A DNA stretch of 18,547 bases from NCBI GenBank assembly GCA_049509915.1, contig JBEKZL010000151.1, positions 1-18,547 on the forward strand, in the 5' to 3' direction. Below the pieces are notes generated by a model. The model had not been told where the DNA came from, searched no databases, and was given only the letters and a program-made list of their open reading frames with translations. Source of the DNA: JBEKYD01 sp049509915. Lineage in GTDB: Bacteria; Acidobacteriota; Terriglobia; Bryobacterales; Bryobacteraceae. A program made the position numbers and the translations under genes. Positions 1 to 7,238 of this stretch are shown here, piece after piece; the stretch's first letter is position 1; every line of letters begins with the position of its first letter.

Positions 1-930
1 ACTCTCGACCTCCACGTTCGCCTGGAACACGACCTGGCGGCGCTGGTCCATAAAGAAGCGGCCATCACCTTCGCCACCGGTTTTCAAGCCAACTACGCCG
101 CCCTGTCGGCGCTCACCGACAAGGGCGACGTGATGTTGTGCGACCACAACCTGCACGCCAGCCTGGTGGAGGGTGCCATTCGCTCTCCCGCCCGCACGGC
201 CCGCTTTCGCCACAACGACCTCGAGCACTTCGAGCGATGCCTTGAAAACTGCCCGCCCGAGGAGCGCATTCTCATCGTCTCGGAAGGCGTCTTCAGCATG
301 GAGGGCGACATCGCCGACCTGCGCGGCATCGTCCGCCTGGCCAAGCCCTACGGCGCGCGCGTGTACGTGGATGAAGCCCACGGCATCGGCGTGCTGGGAG
401 CTACCGGTGCCGGCGCGGCCGAGCACCTGGGCGTGCTCGACGACGTCGATATCGTGATGGGCACGTTCAGTAAGTCGCTGGCCTCGGTCGGCGGCTTCAT
501 CGCGGGCGAGCGCTCGGTGATCGACTACCTCAAGCACACCGCCCGGCCGTTCGTGTTCTCCGCCAGCCTGCCGGCCGCTTCGGTCGCCGCCGTCGGCGCC
601 GCGCTGGAAATTTTGCGCAAGGAGCCGGAGCGCCGCATTCATCTGCTGCGGATTGCCCAGTACCTGCGCGATGAGCTCACCGCCAAGGGGTTCGCCGTCC
701 TCGCCGGGGAAACCGCCATTGTGCCCGTGGTGATTCGCGAAGAATTGGACCTGTGCCGTCTGTGCAAGATGCTGCTCGAAGAGGGTATTTACACCAACCC
801 GGTGCTGCGGCCGGCGGCGGCGCAAAACCTGCTGCGCATTTCCTGCACCGCCGCGCACACCGAAGAGCACGTCGACCGCCTGGTATCCACCCTGGTCCGC
901 GTGGCCAAGAAGCTGGATATCGAGCCGTAG
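1..930 (+). CDS. PLP-dependent alpha-oxoamine synthase, 3' part (serine palmitoyltransferase/KBL/BioF family)
   Basis: The reading frame is open from the first base of the window, so the start lies outside. About 309 residues are visible of a family that usually has about 390-400. Members condense an amino acid with an acyl-CoA using PLP. Visible motifs are ATGFQANYAAL in the substrate/cofactor region, VDEAHGIGVLG (Asp124 and His127 of the visible part, PLP ring contacts) and GTFSKSLASVGGF, whose Lys158 (bases 472-474) should form the Schiff base. The tail, with YTNPVLRPA and RISCTAAHTEEHVD, resembles serine palmitoyltransferase or 2-amino-3-ketobutyrate CoA ligase more than BioF, but I cannot separate these from one partial sequence. 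It would act in the cytoplasm, in sphingolipid, threonine/glycine or biotin metabolism. The family call is firm and the substrate is open. Confidence 0.9.
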   Translation, partial: TLDLHVRLEHDLAALVHKEAAITFATGFQANYAALSALTDKGDVMLCDHNLHASLVEGAIRSPARTARFRHNDLEHFERCLENCPPEERILIVSEGVFSMEGDIADLRGIVRLAKPYGARVYVDEAHGIGVLGATGAGAAEHLGVLDDVDIVMGTFSKSLASVGGFIAGERSVIDYLKHTARPFVFSASLPAASVAAVGAALEILRKEPERRIHLLRIAQYLRDELTAKGFAVLAGETAIVPVVIREELDLCRLCKMLLEEGIYTNPVLRPAAAQNLLRISCTAAHTEEHVDRLVSTLVRVAKKLDIEP

Positions 931-950
931 CGCCAGTACCACACCTGCTC

Positions 951-1018
951 ACCTGTGGGGCAGGCGCTTTCGCCTGCCCGCCAATGTCCCGTAGCGCCGG
1001 CGATCTTGTCGCCGGTGC
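951..1018 (+). repeat. REP-like double-hairpin element downstream of the first gene
   Basis: Twenty-eight bases after the stop codon two hairpins follow each other. The first has perfect 9-bp arms (GGGCAGGCG at 958-966 and CGCCTGCCC at 971-979) around CTTT. The second has 10-bp arms (994-1003 and 1009-1018) with one G:U pair around a 5-base loop. No T-run follows, so this is not a classic intrinsic terminator. The 12-mer GTGGGGCAGGCG (955-966) recurs on the other strand at 7652-7663, also beside a stop codon and also next to a second hairpin. This suggests a dispersed palindromic repeat. Confidence 0.55.
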
Positions 1019-1070
1019 CTCTCTCTGCAACTTGTCCACAGGCGTGGTGTCTATTGATTGGGGACAAAAC

Positions 1071-1544
1071 GTGTCGCTGCGCACAGGGCGAATCTTGTCG
1101 GTCTTGGTGCTGTGCCTGTGCTGCTCAATCTGCGGACGACGTACGGTTGCGAGAGGCTTCATGCTTGACCTGGCTGCCGCTCCTGCGGCCGAGTGTTGCG
1201 GAGACGGCAGGCAAATCGTCGTTGCCGCTATCGCCGGGAACAGGGTAAAGTTGAACGCGGAACCCGATGTGCCGGTCGACGAGGGCGTTTCAAGGCTGCG
1301 GGATGTCTTGAGCACCCACGCCGAGAAGGTGGTGTGGATCAAGGGTAGCCCGGGCATTACCTGGGGAGAGTTCATGAATCTGGTGGACGATGTCTGGCCG
1401 GACACGGAGATACTGAGCCTCCTCACTCCTCCAGTTGAGGCGCTGGTGATCGAGCGGCGTAGTTGCCTAGACACCTCTTGCGCCGTTGGTGGGAGTGTTG
1501 CTGACCGCCGCGACTGCGCGAAGCTCGCCGAGTTCCATCACTAA
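1071..1544 (+). CDS. Small exported Cys-rich protein with an ExbD/TolR-like domain
   Basis: I chose the GTG at 1071 because GGGGA lies about 6 bases upstream and the product (157 aa) then starts with a signal-like segment: SLRTGR, a hydrophobic stretch with LSVLVLCLCC (residues 9-18), then RR. Residues ~50-125 resemble the periplasmic domain of ExbD/TolR: a strand (IVVAAIAGNRVKLN), a helix containing VSRLRDVL, a strand KVVWIKG, a helix GEFMNLVDDVWP and a strand ILSLLTP. Canonical ExbD has one N-terminal membrane helix with an essential Asp for proton use. That Asp is absent here and no ExbB-like gene is adjacent, so it is not an ordinary energy-transduction subunit. Cysteines are frequent (15, 17, 18, 21 and several near the C-terminus), so a lipoprotein or disulfide-bonded protein is possible. 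The domain match was made by eye. Confidence 0.6.
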   Translation: MSLRTGRILSVLVLCLCCSICGRRTVARGFMLDLAAAPAAECCGDGRQIVVAAIAGNRVKLNAEPDVPVDEGVSRLRDVLSTHAEKVVWIKGSPGITWGEFMNLVDDVWPDTEILSLLTPPVEALVIERRSCLDTSCAVGGSVADRRDCAKLAEFHH

Positions 1545-1604
1545 GCCGACGGCACCGGCCTCACCCCTTGAGTGACACCCCGAAATACCCTCGCGGCCAA
1601 GAGT

Positions 1605-1610
1605 TATCAT
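1605..1610 (+). promoter_or_regulatory. TANNNT -10-like box placed for a leaderless mRNA (GH2 gene)
   Basis: TATCAT ends 7 bases before the GTG start at 1618. No Shine-Dalgarno sequence lies between, and no good -35 is seen. This spacing is that of a -10 element whose transcript begins at or next to the start codon. Confidence 0.4.
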
Positions 1611-1617
1611 ATCGGTC

Positions 1618-3423
1618 GTGCGAATTTCCGCCATTGTGCTGGCCGCTCTCCTGGCCGCGGGCGCCGGCCCTGCCCGTTCCCAGCAGGTCGAACTGATTCA
1701 AAACGTCTCGGCCCGCGCGGGACAATCCCTGAACGGTCCCTGGCAGTTTCTGATCGATCCCTACGATGCCGGGTACGTAGATTTTCACCTGAACCCGCTG
1801 AAGGACGGCGGCCTCGGCGCGGGGCGCGAACCGGGCGGCATCGGCGACAAATTCGAGCTCGGATTCCTTCCCGCCGCGCCCACCCTTCAAGTTCCCGGCG
1901 ATTGGAATACCCAGCGGCCGGAGTTGCTCTGGTACGAAGGCATTCTGTGGTTTCGCCGCGAGTTCACCTATTCGGCCCAATCCGGCCATCGCCAGTTCTT
2001 GTGGTTCGGCGCCGCCAACTATCGGGCGATCGTCTTTCTGAATGGCGAGAAGTTGGGCGAGCATGAAGGCGGCTTCACCCCGTTCCAGTTCGAAACCACC
2101 GGCAAACTCAAACCCGGCCGCAACGTGGTCATTGTCCGCGTGGACGATTCGCGCCATCCCGACGCCATCCCGCCCACCATGACGGACTGGTTCAACTACG
2201 GCGGACTGACGCGCGACGTCCGCCTCGTCGACGTGCCCGAGACTTTTGTCGAGGACTATTTCGTGCAGCTCGAAAAAGGCTCCCAGCGCCACGTGTCCGG
2301 TTGGGTGCACCTGAACGGACCGCGCGCACGAGGGAAGGTCACGATCCGCATTCCCGATGCCGGCGCAACGGTCGAGGCCGAAACCGACGCCAATGGAATG
2401 GCACATTTCAGCCTCGACGCCACTTTGTCACTCTGGTCGCCCGACAATCCCAAGTTGTACGAAGTCGTGGTGGAAGCCGGGACGGATCGCGTCGCCGACC
2501 AGATCGGTTTCCGCACCATCTCCGTTTCCGGCTCGAAGATTCTGCTCAACGGCAAACCCATTTTCCTGCGCGGCGTGGCCATTCACGGCGAAGCCCCGTT
2601 CCGCTCCGGCCGCGTATACTCGGAAGCCGACGCGCGCACCTTGCTCGAGTGGGCCAGGGAGCTCGGCTGCAATTACGTCCGCCTGGCGCACTATCCTCAC
2701 GATGAAGTCATGACCCGCCTGGCCGACCGCATGGGCCTGCTGGTGTGGTCCGAAGTGCCGGTCTACTGGGCGGTGCAATGGGAAAACCCGGCCGCCTACG
2801 CGAAGGCCGAGCGCATGCTCACGGAGATGATTACGCGCGACAAGAACCGGGCGTCCATTGCGCTGTGGTCGGTGGCCAACGAGACCCCGCTGGGCGATGC
2901 GCGCACCAAGTTTCTGGCGGGCCTGGCCGCCAAGGTGCGTGAACTCGATTCCACCCGCCTGGTCACCGCCGCAACCCTGCCCCACACCAGCGGCAATACC
3001 ACCACCATCGACGACCCGCTGGGCCAGCATCTCGACGTGCTGGGCTTGAACGAATACATCGGCTGGTACGATGGCGGCCCGGACAAGGTCGACGCCATGA
3101 GTTATGCCACGCCCTACGACAAGCCGCTGATCATGAGCGAATTCGGAGCCGGAGCCGTGTTCGGCACTCACGGCGCCGAAACCACGCCGTGGACCGAAGA
3201 ATACCAGGCCGACATCTACCGCCGGCAGGTAGCCATGTTCAACCGCATCCCCTTCCTGTCCGGCACCTCGGCATGGGTACTGGTGGACTTCCGCTGCCCC
3301 CGCCGGTTCCTGAGCGGCATTCAGGATTACTACAACCGCAAAGGCTTATTGAGCGACCGCGGCCAGAAGAAACAAGCCTTCTACGTGCTGAGGGATTACT
3401 ACCTGGAGAAAGCCAAGAAGTAA
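1618..3423 (+). CDS. Secreted GH2 glycoside hydrolase, beta-glucuronidase-like
   Basis: The 601-residue product is as long as E. coli beta-glucuronidase (603). It starts at GTG with a Sec signal peptide (residues 1-21, a hydrophobic core ending near ARSQQ), so it is exported. GH2 domains follow in order: a sugar-binding jelly roll (about 30-200, with FNYGGLTRDV), an immunoglobulin-like sandwich (about 210-300) and a TIM barrel from GKPIFLRGVAIHGE. The acid/base Glu422 sits in WSVANETP and the nucleophile Glu508 in IMSEFGAG. Asn573-Arg-Lys575 followed by GLLSDRGQKK matches the N-x-K motif with which beta-glucuronidases bind the glucuronate carboxylate, which favours this activity over beta-galactosidase or mannosidase. 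A TANNNT box 7 bases upstream and no Shine-Dalgarno suggest a leaderless transcript. No terminator is obvious after the stop. Confidence 0.9.
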   Translation: MRISAIVLAALLAAGAGPARSQQVELIQNVSARAGQSLNGPWQFLIDPYDAGYVDFHLNPLKDGGLGAGREPGGIGDKFELGFLPAAPTLQVPGDWNTQRPELLWYEGILWFRREFTYSAQSGHRQFLWFGAANYRAIVFLNGEKLGEHEGGFTPFQFETTGKLKPGRNVVIVRVDDSRHPDAIPPTMTDWFNYGGLTRDVRLVDVPETFVEDYFVQLEKGSQRHVSGWVHLNGPRARGKVTIRIPDAGATVEAETDANGMAHFSLDATLSLWSPDNPKLYEVVVEAGTDRVADQIGFRTISVSGSKILLNGKPIFLRGVAIHGEAPFRSGRVYSEADARTLLEWARELGCNYVRLAHYPHDEVMTRLADRMGLLVWSEVPVYWAVQWENPAAYAKAERMLTEMITRDKNRASIALWSVANETPLGDARTKFLAGLAAKVRELDSTRLVTAATLPHTSGNTTTIDDPLGQHLDVLGLNEYIGWYDGGPDKVDAMSYATPYDKPLIMSEFGAGAVFGTHGAETTPWTEEYQADIYRRQVAMFNRIPFLSGTSAWVLVDFRCPRRFLSGIQDYYNRKGLLSDRGQKKQAFYVLRDYYLEKAKK

Positions 3424-3451
3424 CTGCGCTGGTCGGCAGGCGCGCTTATGG

Positions 3452-3457
3452 TAATGT
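3452..3457 (+). promoter_or_regulatory. TANNNT -10-like box before the small-protein/HNH pair
   Basis: TAATGT ends 6 bases before the ATG at 3464. No Shine-Dalgarno sequence is present between it and the start. This fits leaderless transcription of the two-gene unit. Confidence 0.35.
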
Positions 3458-3463
3458 CTGGAT

Positions 3464-3724
3464 ATGGGTGACGCCGCTACGCCCCTCGACGGCTTGTTTG
3501 AGCCTTTCAGCCGCTGCTTCGACGCCGAGTCCGCTCAGCGAGTGGCTGAATTCCGTGTGGATCCCGCCGTCCAGAAGCGGATCGATGTTCTTGCCGAGCG
3601 GGCCAACGGCGGCGCGCTCAGTGACGAAGAACGGGCCGAATACGAGGCCTTCGTCAATGCAGCCGATTTCATCGCTATTTTGAAGCTCAAGGCGAGGCGG
3701 CATCTGAAGCCCGAACTCACTTAG
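3464..3724 (+). CDS. Small conserved-looking protein paired with an HNH nuclease
   Basis: An 86-residue, probably mostly helical, soluble protein without signal or membrane segment. The middle (VDPAVQKRIDVLAERANGG) and the segment LSDEERAEYEAFVNAADFI, followed by LKLKARRHL, resemble small proteins I recall directly upstream of HNH endonuclease genes in cyanobacteria, planctomycetes and acidobacteria. Their function is unknown to me. The stop lies 2 bases before the ATG of the HNH gene, so the two are almost certainly co-transcribed and translationally coupled. A role as partner, regulator or inhibitor of the nuclease is inference from this linkage only. No DNA-binding motif is visible. Confidence 0.75.
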   Translation: MGDAATPLDGLFEPFSRCFDAESAQRVAEFRVDPAVQKRIDVLAERANGGALSDEERAEYEAFVNAADFIAILKLKARRHLKPELT

Positions 3725-3726
3725 CG

Positions 3727-4128
3727 ATGGATGCCGCGACGCGAGACTTCGTCCGGCGGCGCGCCGACAACCGTTGCGAATATTGCTTGCTTCAGCAGGA
3801 ATATTGCGACTTGACGCACCACATCGAGCATATTCTGTCCAAACAACACGGCGGCCTCGATGAGGTCGGGAACCTCGCCCTGGCTTGCCATCGTTGCAAC
3901 CTTCGAAAAGGACCCAACCTCGCCGGTATCGACCCGGTGACTGGGGAGCTTGCGCCCCTCTTTCACCCGCGGCGTAACGAGTGGGATGAGCACTTTCTGT
4001 TTCGTGGGGTGAGGATCGAGGGCCGTACGCCGGCGGGCCGGGCAACGGTACGCCTACTTGCAATGAACGAGGCCCGCCGCCTCGAACTCCGGTCCGAGTT
4101 GCAGGCGAGCGGGCTGCGACCACATTGA
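3727..4128 (+). CDS. HNH endonuclease family protein
   Basis: 133 residues. The HNH fold is clear: a Cys pair (Cys17-x2-Cys20), the core HHIEHILSKQHGG (His31, His32, His35), then Asn49 and a second Cys pair followed by Asn (Cys54-x2-Cys57-Asn58) in ALACHRCNLRKG. The two Cys pairs should hold a structural zinc, and His plus Asn the catalytic metal. The C-terminal part (IDPVTGELAPLFHPR, then WDEHF and a GRATVRLLAMN segment) is the usual tail of this stand-alone subfamily. Such proteins nick or cleave DNA, but the target of this one cannot be read from sequence. It follows the small protein at 3464-3724 by 2 bases. There is no phage or restriction gene nearby to suggest a defence or packaging role. 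Confidence 0.88.
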   Translation: MDAATRDFVRRRADNRCEYCLLQQEYCDLTHHIEHILSKQHGGLDEVGNLALACHRCNLRKGPNLAGIDPVTGELAPLFHPRRNEWDEHFLFRGVRIEGRTPAGRATVRLLAMNEARRLELRSELQASGLRPH

Positions 4129-4194
4129 GTTTGCTCGGACCCTGCTACGATCGACTGCAGATGGACTTCCACACAGGCAGACACCTATGGCTTC

Positions 4195-4776
4195 GTGTCG
4201 GATCTGATGAGATACGACCTCGAAGTAGTCCCCGGCGTGGGACGCCTCCTCGAACACTGTAGCGGCCTCTGCCCATCCGCCGCCTGGGAACAAGTCGCGG
4301 CACTGGATTTCGCGGGCGACCTGGATTATCTGAAGCGCTGGCTACGCGATCTCCTGGAAACCGAAACGCCCGAAGAGAACATCGTGGCCTTTTGGTTCGG
4401 AATTTTCGACGATGGCGGGCCCGGTGAAGCGCCTTTCGCCCGGCTGTACCTTGCAGGATCAGAGTCTTACGATCCCGAAGACAAGACCTCTGAATGGGCA
4501 TGTTCCCCGGTGTACTTTCCGGACGGGCGCTACGCGGATTCCCAGGTTCTCCGCTCGATGTCGACGATGCTGGGCACGGCCGGCGAGGGGGCCTCATGGC
4601 TGGGTTCGTACGTTCTGCCCCTCGGGTACGCAAGTCTGGCCGTGGCAGCGATGTGCCGCCAACTTCCGCGTGATCTTCTGCTCGGGCGCCGCCCCGCCGG
4701 GGCGGTGGCCGTCGGCTTCGACTCCGGCGACTCCATTACTCTTCCGGCGATCAGTCGGCAGGATACACCCGTCTGA
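4195..4776 (+). CDS. Hypothetical cytoplasmic protein
   Basis: I do not recognise this 193-residue protein. The frame is open from 4129, and possible starts are GTG 4195 and ATG 4207. Neither has a good Shine-Dalgarno sequence. No signal peptide is visible. The N-terminal half is acidic and probably helical (WEQVAALDFAGDLDYLKRWL). The middle has a sheet-like stretch with NIVAFWFGIFDDG, LYLAGSESYDPEDK and CSPVYFPDGRY, and a C-terminal hydrophobic patch (GSYVLPLGYASLAVAAM) precedes a short tail. The layout is reminiscent of immunity or SMI1-like proteins, but no diagnostic motif supports that. It lies between the HNH module and the convergent NadD operon. Even codon use and the absence of a competing frame support it as a real gene. 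Confidence 0.6.
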   Translation: MSDLMRYDLEVVPGVGRLLEHCSGLCPSAAWEQVAALDFAGDLDYLKRWLRDLLETETPEENIVAFWFGIFDDGGPGEAPFARLYLAGSESYDPEDKTSEWACSPVYFPDGRYADSQVLRSMSTMLGTAGEGASWLGSYVLPLGYASLAVAAMCRQLPRDLLLGRRPAGAVAVGFDSGDSITLPAISRQDTPV

Positions 4777-4906
4777 CCTGCGATCCAAATGCCGGATCGG
4801 CGCTGGGGTTGTACTCCGTGCTCCCGCACGGCCGGCATTGACCTGTGTCACAGGTATAGCTCGGCGCGAAAACGACTGGACGAAAGCGACAGGCCAGGAG
4901 GCTGTC

Positions 4907-5479
4907 CTACTTCACCCCATATAACCGCCGCTCCACTATATACTCCCAAACCGCATCCGGTAGCCCGTCCGGCCTCACTCCCTCGGCCAACGTCCGGCGA
5001 ATTTCCGAAGACGAGATATCCAGGTCCAGGCTGTCGATACGCTCCACGCACGCTTCGGGCGGCACGTCGTAGCGATGGCCGGGGCGGCTGACGACCAGAA
5101 ACCGAACCGCCCGCGCCACGTCCCGCCAGCGATGCCAGGACCGGATCTCGGCGAAGGCGTCGGCGCCGATCAGGAAATACAATTCATCGGACGGGGCGAG
5201 GGTGGCGCGCACTTTTTCAATCGTGTCGATGGAATAGTTGCAGCCGCCGCCCTGCTCGATGCGCGACACAAAAAAACGCTCGTCGCCGGCGCAGGCCAGT
5301 TCGGCCAGGCGGACACGGTCCTCGTAACCGGCTCGGGTCGCTCCGCTTTTGTGCGGCGGATGGGCGGCGGGGACGATCCAGACGCGGTCCAGACGGAGTT
5401 CGGCGGCGGCTTGCGAGGCTACCGCCAGGTGCCCGCCGTGAATCGGGTCGAACGTGCCGCCAAAAATTGCCAGCCGCAA
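4907..5479 (-). CDS. nadD: Nicotinate-nucleotide adenylyltransferase
   Basis: 190 residues, the normal length. It transfers AMP from ATP to nicotinate mononucleotide, giving deamido-NAD in NAD synthesis in the cytoplasm. The nucleotidyltransferase signature is complete: GGTFDPIHGGH at residues 7-17 with His14 and His17, IVPAAHPPHK (35-44), the LIGADAF loop (103-109), and ISSSEIR (155-161), which holds the ATP phosphates. The start codon is TTG: no ATG or GTG fits the conserved N-terminus MRLAIFGGTF. This TTG lies one base after the TGA of the cyclophilin gene, so translation is probably coupled to it. It is the last gene of the minus-strand operon starting at 6595 and converges on the hypothetical gene at 4195-4776. 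Confidence 0.93.
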   Translation of the reverse strand: MRLAIFGGTFDPIHGGHLAVASQAAAELRLDRVWIVPAAHPPHKSGATRAGYEDRVRLAELACAGDERFFVSRIEQGGGCNYSIDTIEKVRATLAPSDELYFLIGADAFAEIRSWHRWRDVARAVRFLVVSRPGHRYDVPPEACVERIDSLDLDISSSEIRRTLAEGVRPDGLPDAVWEYIVERRLYGVK

Positions 5480-5480
5480 G

Positions 5481-5969
5481 TCAGACGCGCTCGATTTTGA
5501 CCGAGTTGACGCGCACTTCTTTCAGCGGACGGTCCTGGGAATTGCGCGGTAGCTCGGAGATCTTCTTGACGATGTCGTAGCCTTCGGTGACCTCGCCGAA
5601 CACGGTGTGCTTTTTGTCCAGCCAGGAAGTTGCCGCCACGGTGATGAAAAATTGGCTGCCATTGGTGTTCGGGCCGGCGTTGGCCATGGAAAGCATACCG
5701 GGCTTGGAGTGCTTGAGATCGGCGTGGAATTCGTCTTCGAAGCGGTAACCGGGGCCGCCGCGCCCGGTGCCTTCCGGGTCGCCGCCCTGCACCATGAAAT
5801 TCGGGATAACGCGATGGAACACGGTGCCGTCGTAAAAGGGCTTGCCGGTCTTGGCTCCCTCCGCGAGGCCGACAAAATTTTCGACCGTTTTGGGCGCCTG
5901 ATCGGCGAACAGCTTGATCTTGAAACTGCCTTCGGTGGTATCGAAGATGGCGTAGGTTTCCTGTGACAT
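5481..5969 (-). CDS. Cyclophilin-type peptidyl-prolyl cis-trans isomerase
   Basis: 162 residues from ATG 5969; a TTG codon lies just before it. A single cyclophilin domain without signal peptide, so it acts on proline bonds in cytoplasmic proteins. The catalytic surface is intact: FHRVIPNFMVQGGDP carries the active-site Arg, Phe and Gln, NTNGSQFFIT follows, and the Trp of SWLDKKHTVFGEV is the residue linked to cyclosporin binding in eukaryotic homologues. The C-terminus is the usual strand ending VKIERV. The ATG overlaps the TGA of the upstream adenylyltransferase-like gene by one base (TGATG), and its own stop is one base before nadD. It therefore sits in the middle of a translationally coupled three-gene operon. 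Confidence 0.94.
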   Translation of the reverse strand: MSQETYAIFDTTEGSFKIKLFADQAPKTVENFVGLAEGAKTGKPFYDGTVFHRVIPNFMVQGGDPEGTGRGGPGYRFEDEFHADLKHSKPGMLSMANAGPNTNGSQFFITVAATSWLDKKHTVFGEVTEGYDIVKKISELPRNSQDRPLKEVRVNSVKIERV

Positions 5970-6595
5970 CAACGCGATTGTAGCAGTGGGCGGGAAGTGC
6001 CGTAGATTTGGCGGATGAGCGGGTGGATGGCGGCGGGGGCCAGGTGCTGCCAGGGTTCGCCGACGGCGGCGCGGCGGCGAATCTCGGTGGCGGAGACATC
6101 CTCGAAGCAGGGGTCGAGCGGCAAAACGTCAATCGAAGACTGCCAGTCCAGTGGAGGCTGGTACGGACCGCCGCGAGCCGCCACCAGGAGCCGAAATTCG
6201 CGCCGCATGGCTTCGGCGGCGCCGGGCGAGCCGTAGTCCCAGGTGGCGATCCGCTCGGCGGCGTCGCGGCCGCACACAAAGACCACGTCCAGCGCATCGC
6301 CGAGTGCCGCCCGGCACTCGCGCGCAATTTCCAAATAGAGGCCGCCCTCACTGGTGGCTACCGACAACTGCCGGTGGTTGGCGGCCACCTGGGCGAGCAT
6401 TTCCAGACGCTGATCCAAGCTAGCGCCGGAATAGCCTTTATGGGGAAACTGTCGCGGCAGCACCAGAACTATGTGATCCAGGACTCGGAGAGCTGCTTCG
6501 GCCAAAGCCAGGTGAGCGTTGGTAACCGGGTTAAAGGTACCGGGGAGCACGCCCAATTTGCCACTATTTACAGCGGGAATGCGCAAGAACTTCAT
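5969..6595 (-). CDS. NadD-like nucleotidyltransferase, second copy in the operon
   Basis: 208 residues from ATG 6595 (MKFLRIPAVNSG); the frame stays open upstream but the conserved fold begins at residue ~14. It is a Rossmann-type adenylyl/cytidylyltransferase related to NadD: GVLPGTFNPVTNAHL at residues 15-29 gives the T-x-x-H form of the active-site motif (Thr25, His28), LVLPRQFPHKG at 44-54, GRDAA at 109-113 replaces the usual G-x-D-x-F, and VSATEIRRR at 167-174 matches the phosphate-binding motif. Key residues are kept but less canonically than in the copy at 4907. It may therefore use a different nucleotide substrate (NMN or another), which is inference. It is first gene of the operon and overlaps the cyclophilin start by one base. 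Confidence 0.82.
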   Translation of the reverse strand: MKFLRIPAVNSGKLGVLPGTFNPVTNAHLALAEAALRVLDHIVLVLPRQFPHKGYSGASLDQRLEMLAQVAANHRQLSVATSEGGLYLEIARECRAALGDALDVVFVCGRDAAERIATWDYGSPGAAEAMRREFRLLVAARGGPYQPPLDWQSSIDVLPLDPCFEDVSATEIRRRAAVGEPWQHLAPAAIHPLIRQIYGTSRPLLQSR

Positions 6596-6714
6596 AGTCG
6601 GCGCCGCCTGAAATGAGGATTTGTGGGTCTTAATACGCAGATGTAGCCGTCGGCGCCCAGCGTGGTGTGCGTGATTTGACCCAGACAAGATAGGACGGGC
6701 AGCAATTTGCTATC

Positions 6715-6754
6715 TAAAAACACCAAGGGCGCGAGACTGCTCTCGCGCCCTTGG
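6715..6754 (-). terminator. Strong intrinsic terminator of the DksA/TraR gene
   Basis: A perfect 14-bp hairpin (6723-6736 with 6741-6754, loop CTGC) is followed on the minus strand by TGTTTTTAG. It begins 12 bases after the stop of the DksA/TraR gene and separates it from the NadD-like operon downstream. Confidence 0.93.
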
Positions 6755-6766
6755 TAGTGACAGCGC

Positions 6767-7156
6767 TTAAGCAGCGTTTGGCAGCAGTTCGTCGAGGCTG
6801 TCACCCGGCTCGGGAGAGAACTCGTGCCGGTCGGCCGCTTCCTGGCAGCGAATGCAGTATTTGGTCCACGGCACCGCATCCATGCGTTTGGGTTTAATAT
6901 CCTCTTCGCAGTGCATACAAACGCCGTAACTGCCGTCTGCAATTCTGGCGAGGGCACTCCTGACGTTCCGCAGGAGGTTCGATTCGCGATCCAGGTTGCG
7001 AATTGCCAATTCGCGTTCGCCGGCTAATTGGACTTCGTCAAGTGCATCGGGAGTCTTTTCGATTGCGATGTCTTCGCGGTTCCGAAGGCCGTGCGCCAAT
7101 TCGTCGCGCTTCTTTTCGAGCACCGCTTTGTATTTTGCAAGATCGGTCTGGTTCAT
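6767..7156 (-). CDS. DksA/TraR C4 zinc-finger family transcription factor
   Basis: 129 residues. Proteins of this family bind in the RNA polymerase secondary channel and modulate initiation, often with ppGpp. The N-terminal half is a charged coiled coil (about 5-75). Asp37 and Asp40 (DALDEV) sit where DksA has its coiled-coil-tip D-x-x-D, although the Ala two residues further on in DksA is replaced by Val. The zinc finger is intact: Cys80-x2-Cys83 and Cys101-x2-Cys104, within CMHCEEDIKPKRM and YCIRCQ. A very good Shine-Dalgarno (AGAAGGAG) lies 7 bases before the ATG, a TATACT box lies upstream and a strong terminator follows. It is therefore a well-expressed single-gene unit. It is shorter than E. 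coli DksA (151) and I do not claim that exact function. Confidence 0.9.
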   Translation of the reverse strand: MNQTDLAKYKAVLEKKRDELAHGLRNREDIAIEKTPDALDEVQLAGERELAIRNLDRESNLLRNVRSALARIADGSYGVCMHCEEDIKPKRMDAVPWTKYCIRCQEAADRHEFSPEPGDSLDELLPNAA

Positions 7157-7238
7157 TTTACTTCTCCTTCTAGAGCCGGTCGGATTATTGTTTTAGTTTC
7201 TTTCCCTTGGCTCATTCCTCTTCGCGCCACTTCGCTAC

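Noticed and set aside
2428..3171. Minus-strand frames opposite the GH2 gene (also 1561-2406)
   Set aside because: Shadows of the GH2 gene: His/Gly/Val-rich products with no motifs.
4781..4799. Hairpin CGATCC/GGATCG between the convergent genes, considered as terminator
   Set aside because: Six-base arms and no T-run; no support for termination.
5419..6351. Minus-strand frame of about 310 codons across the NadD/cyclophilin operon
   Set aside because: Wrong frame over two genes with complete, well-known motifs, and an Arg/Pro-rich product.
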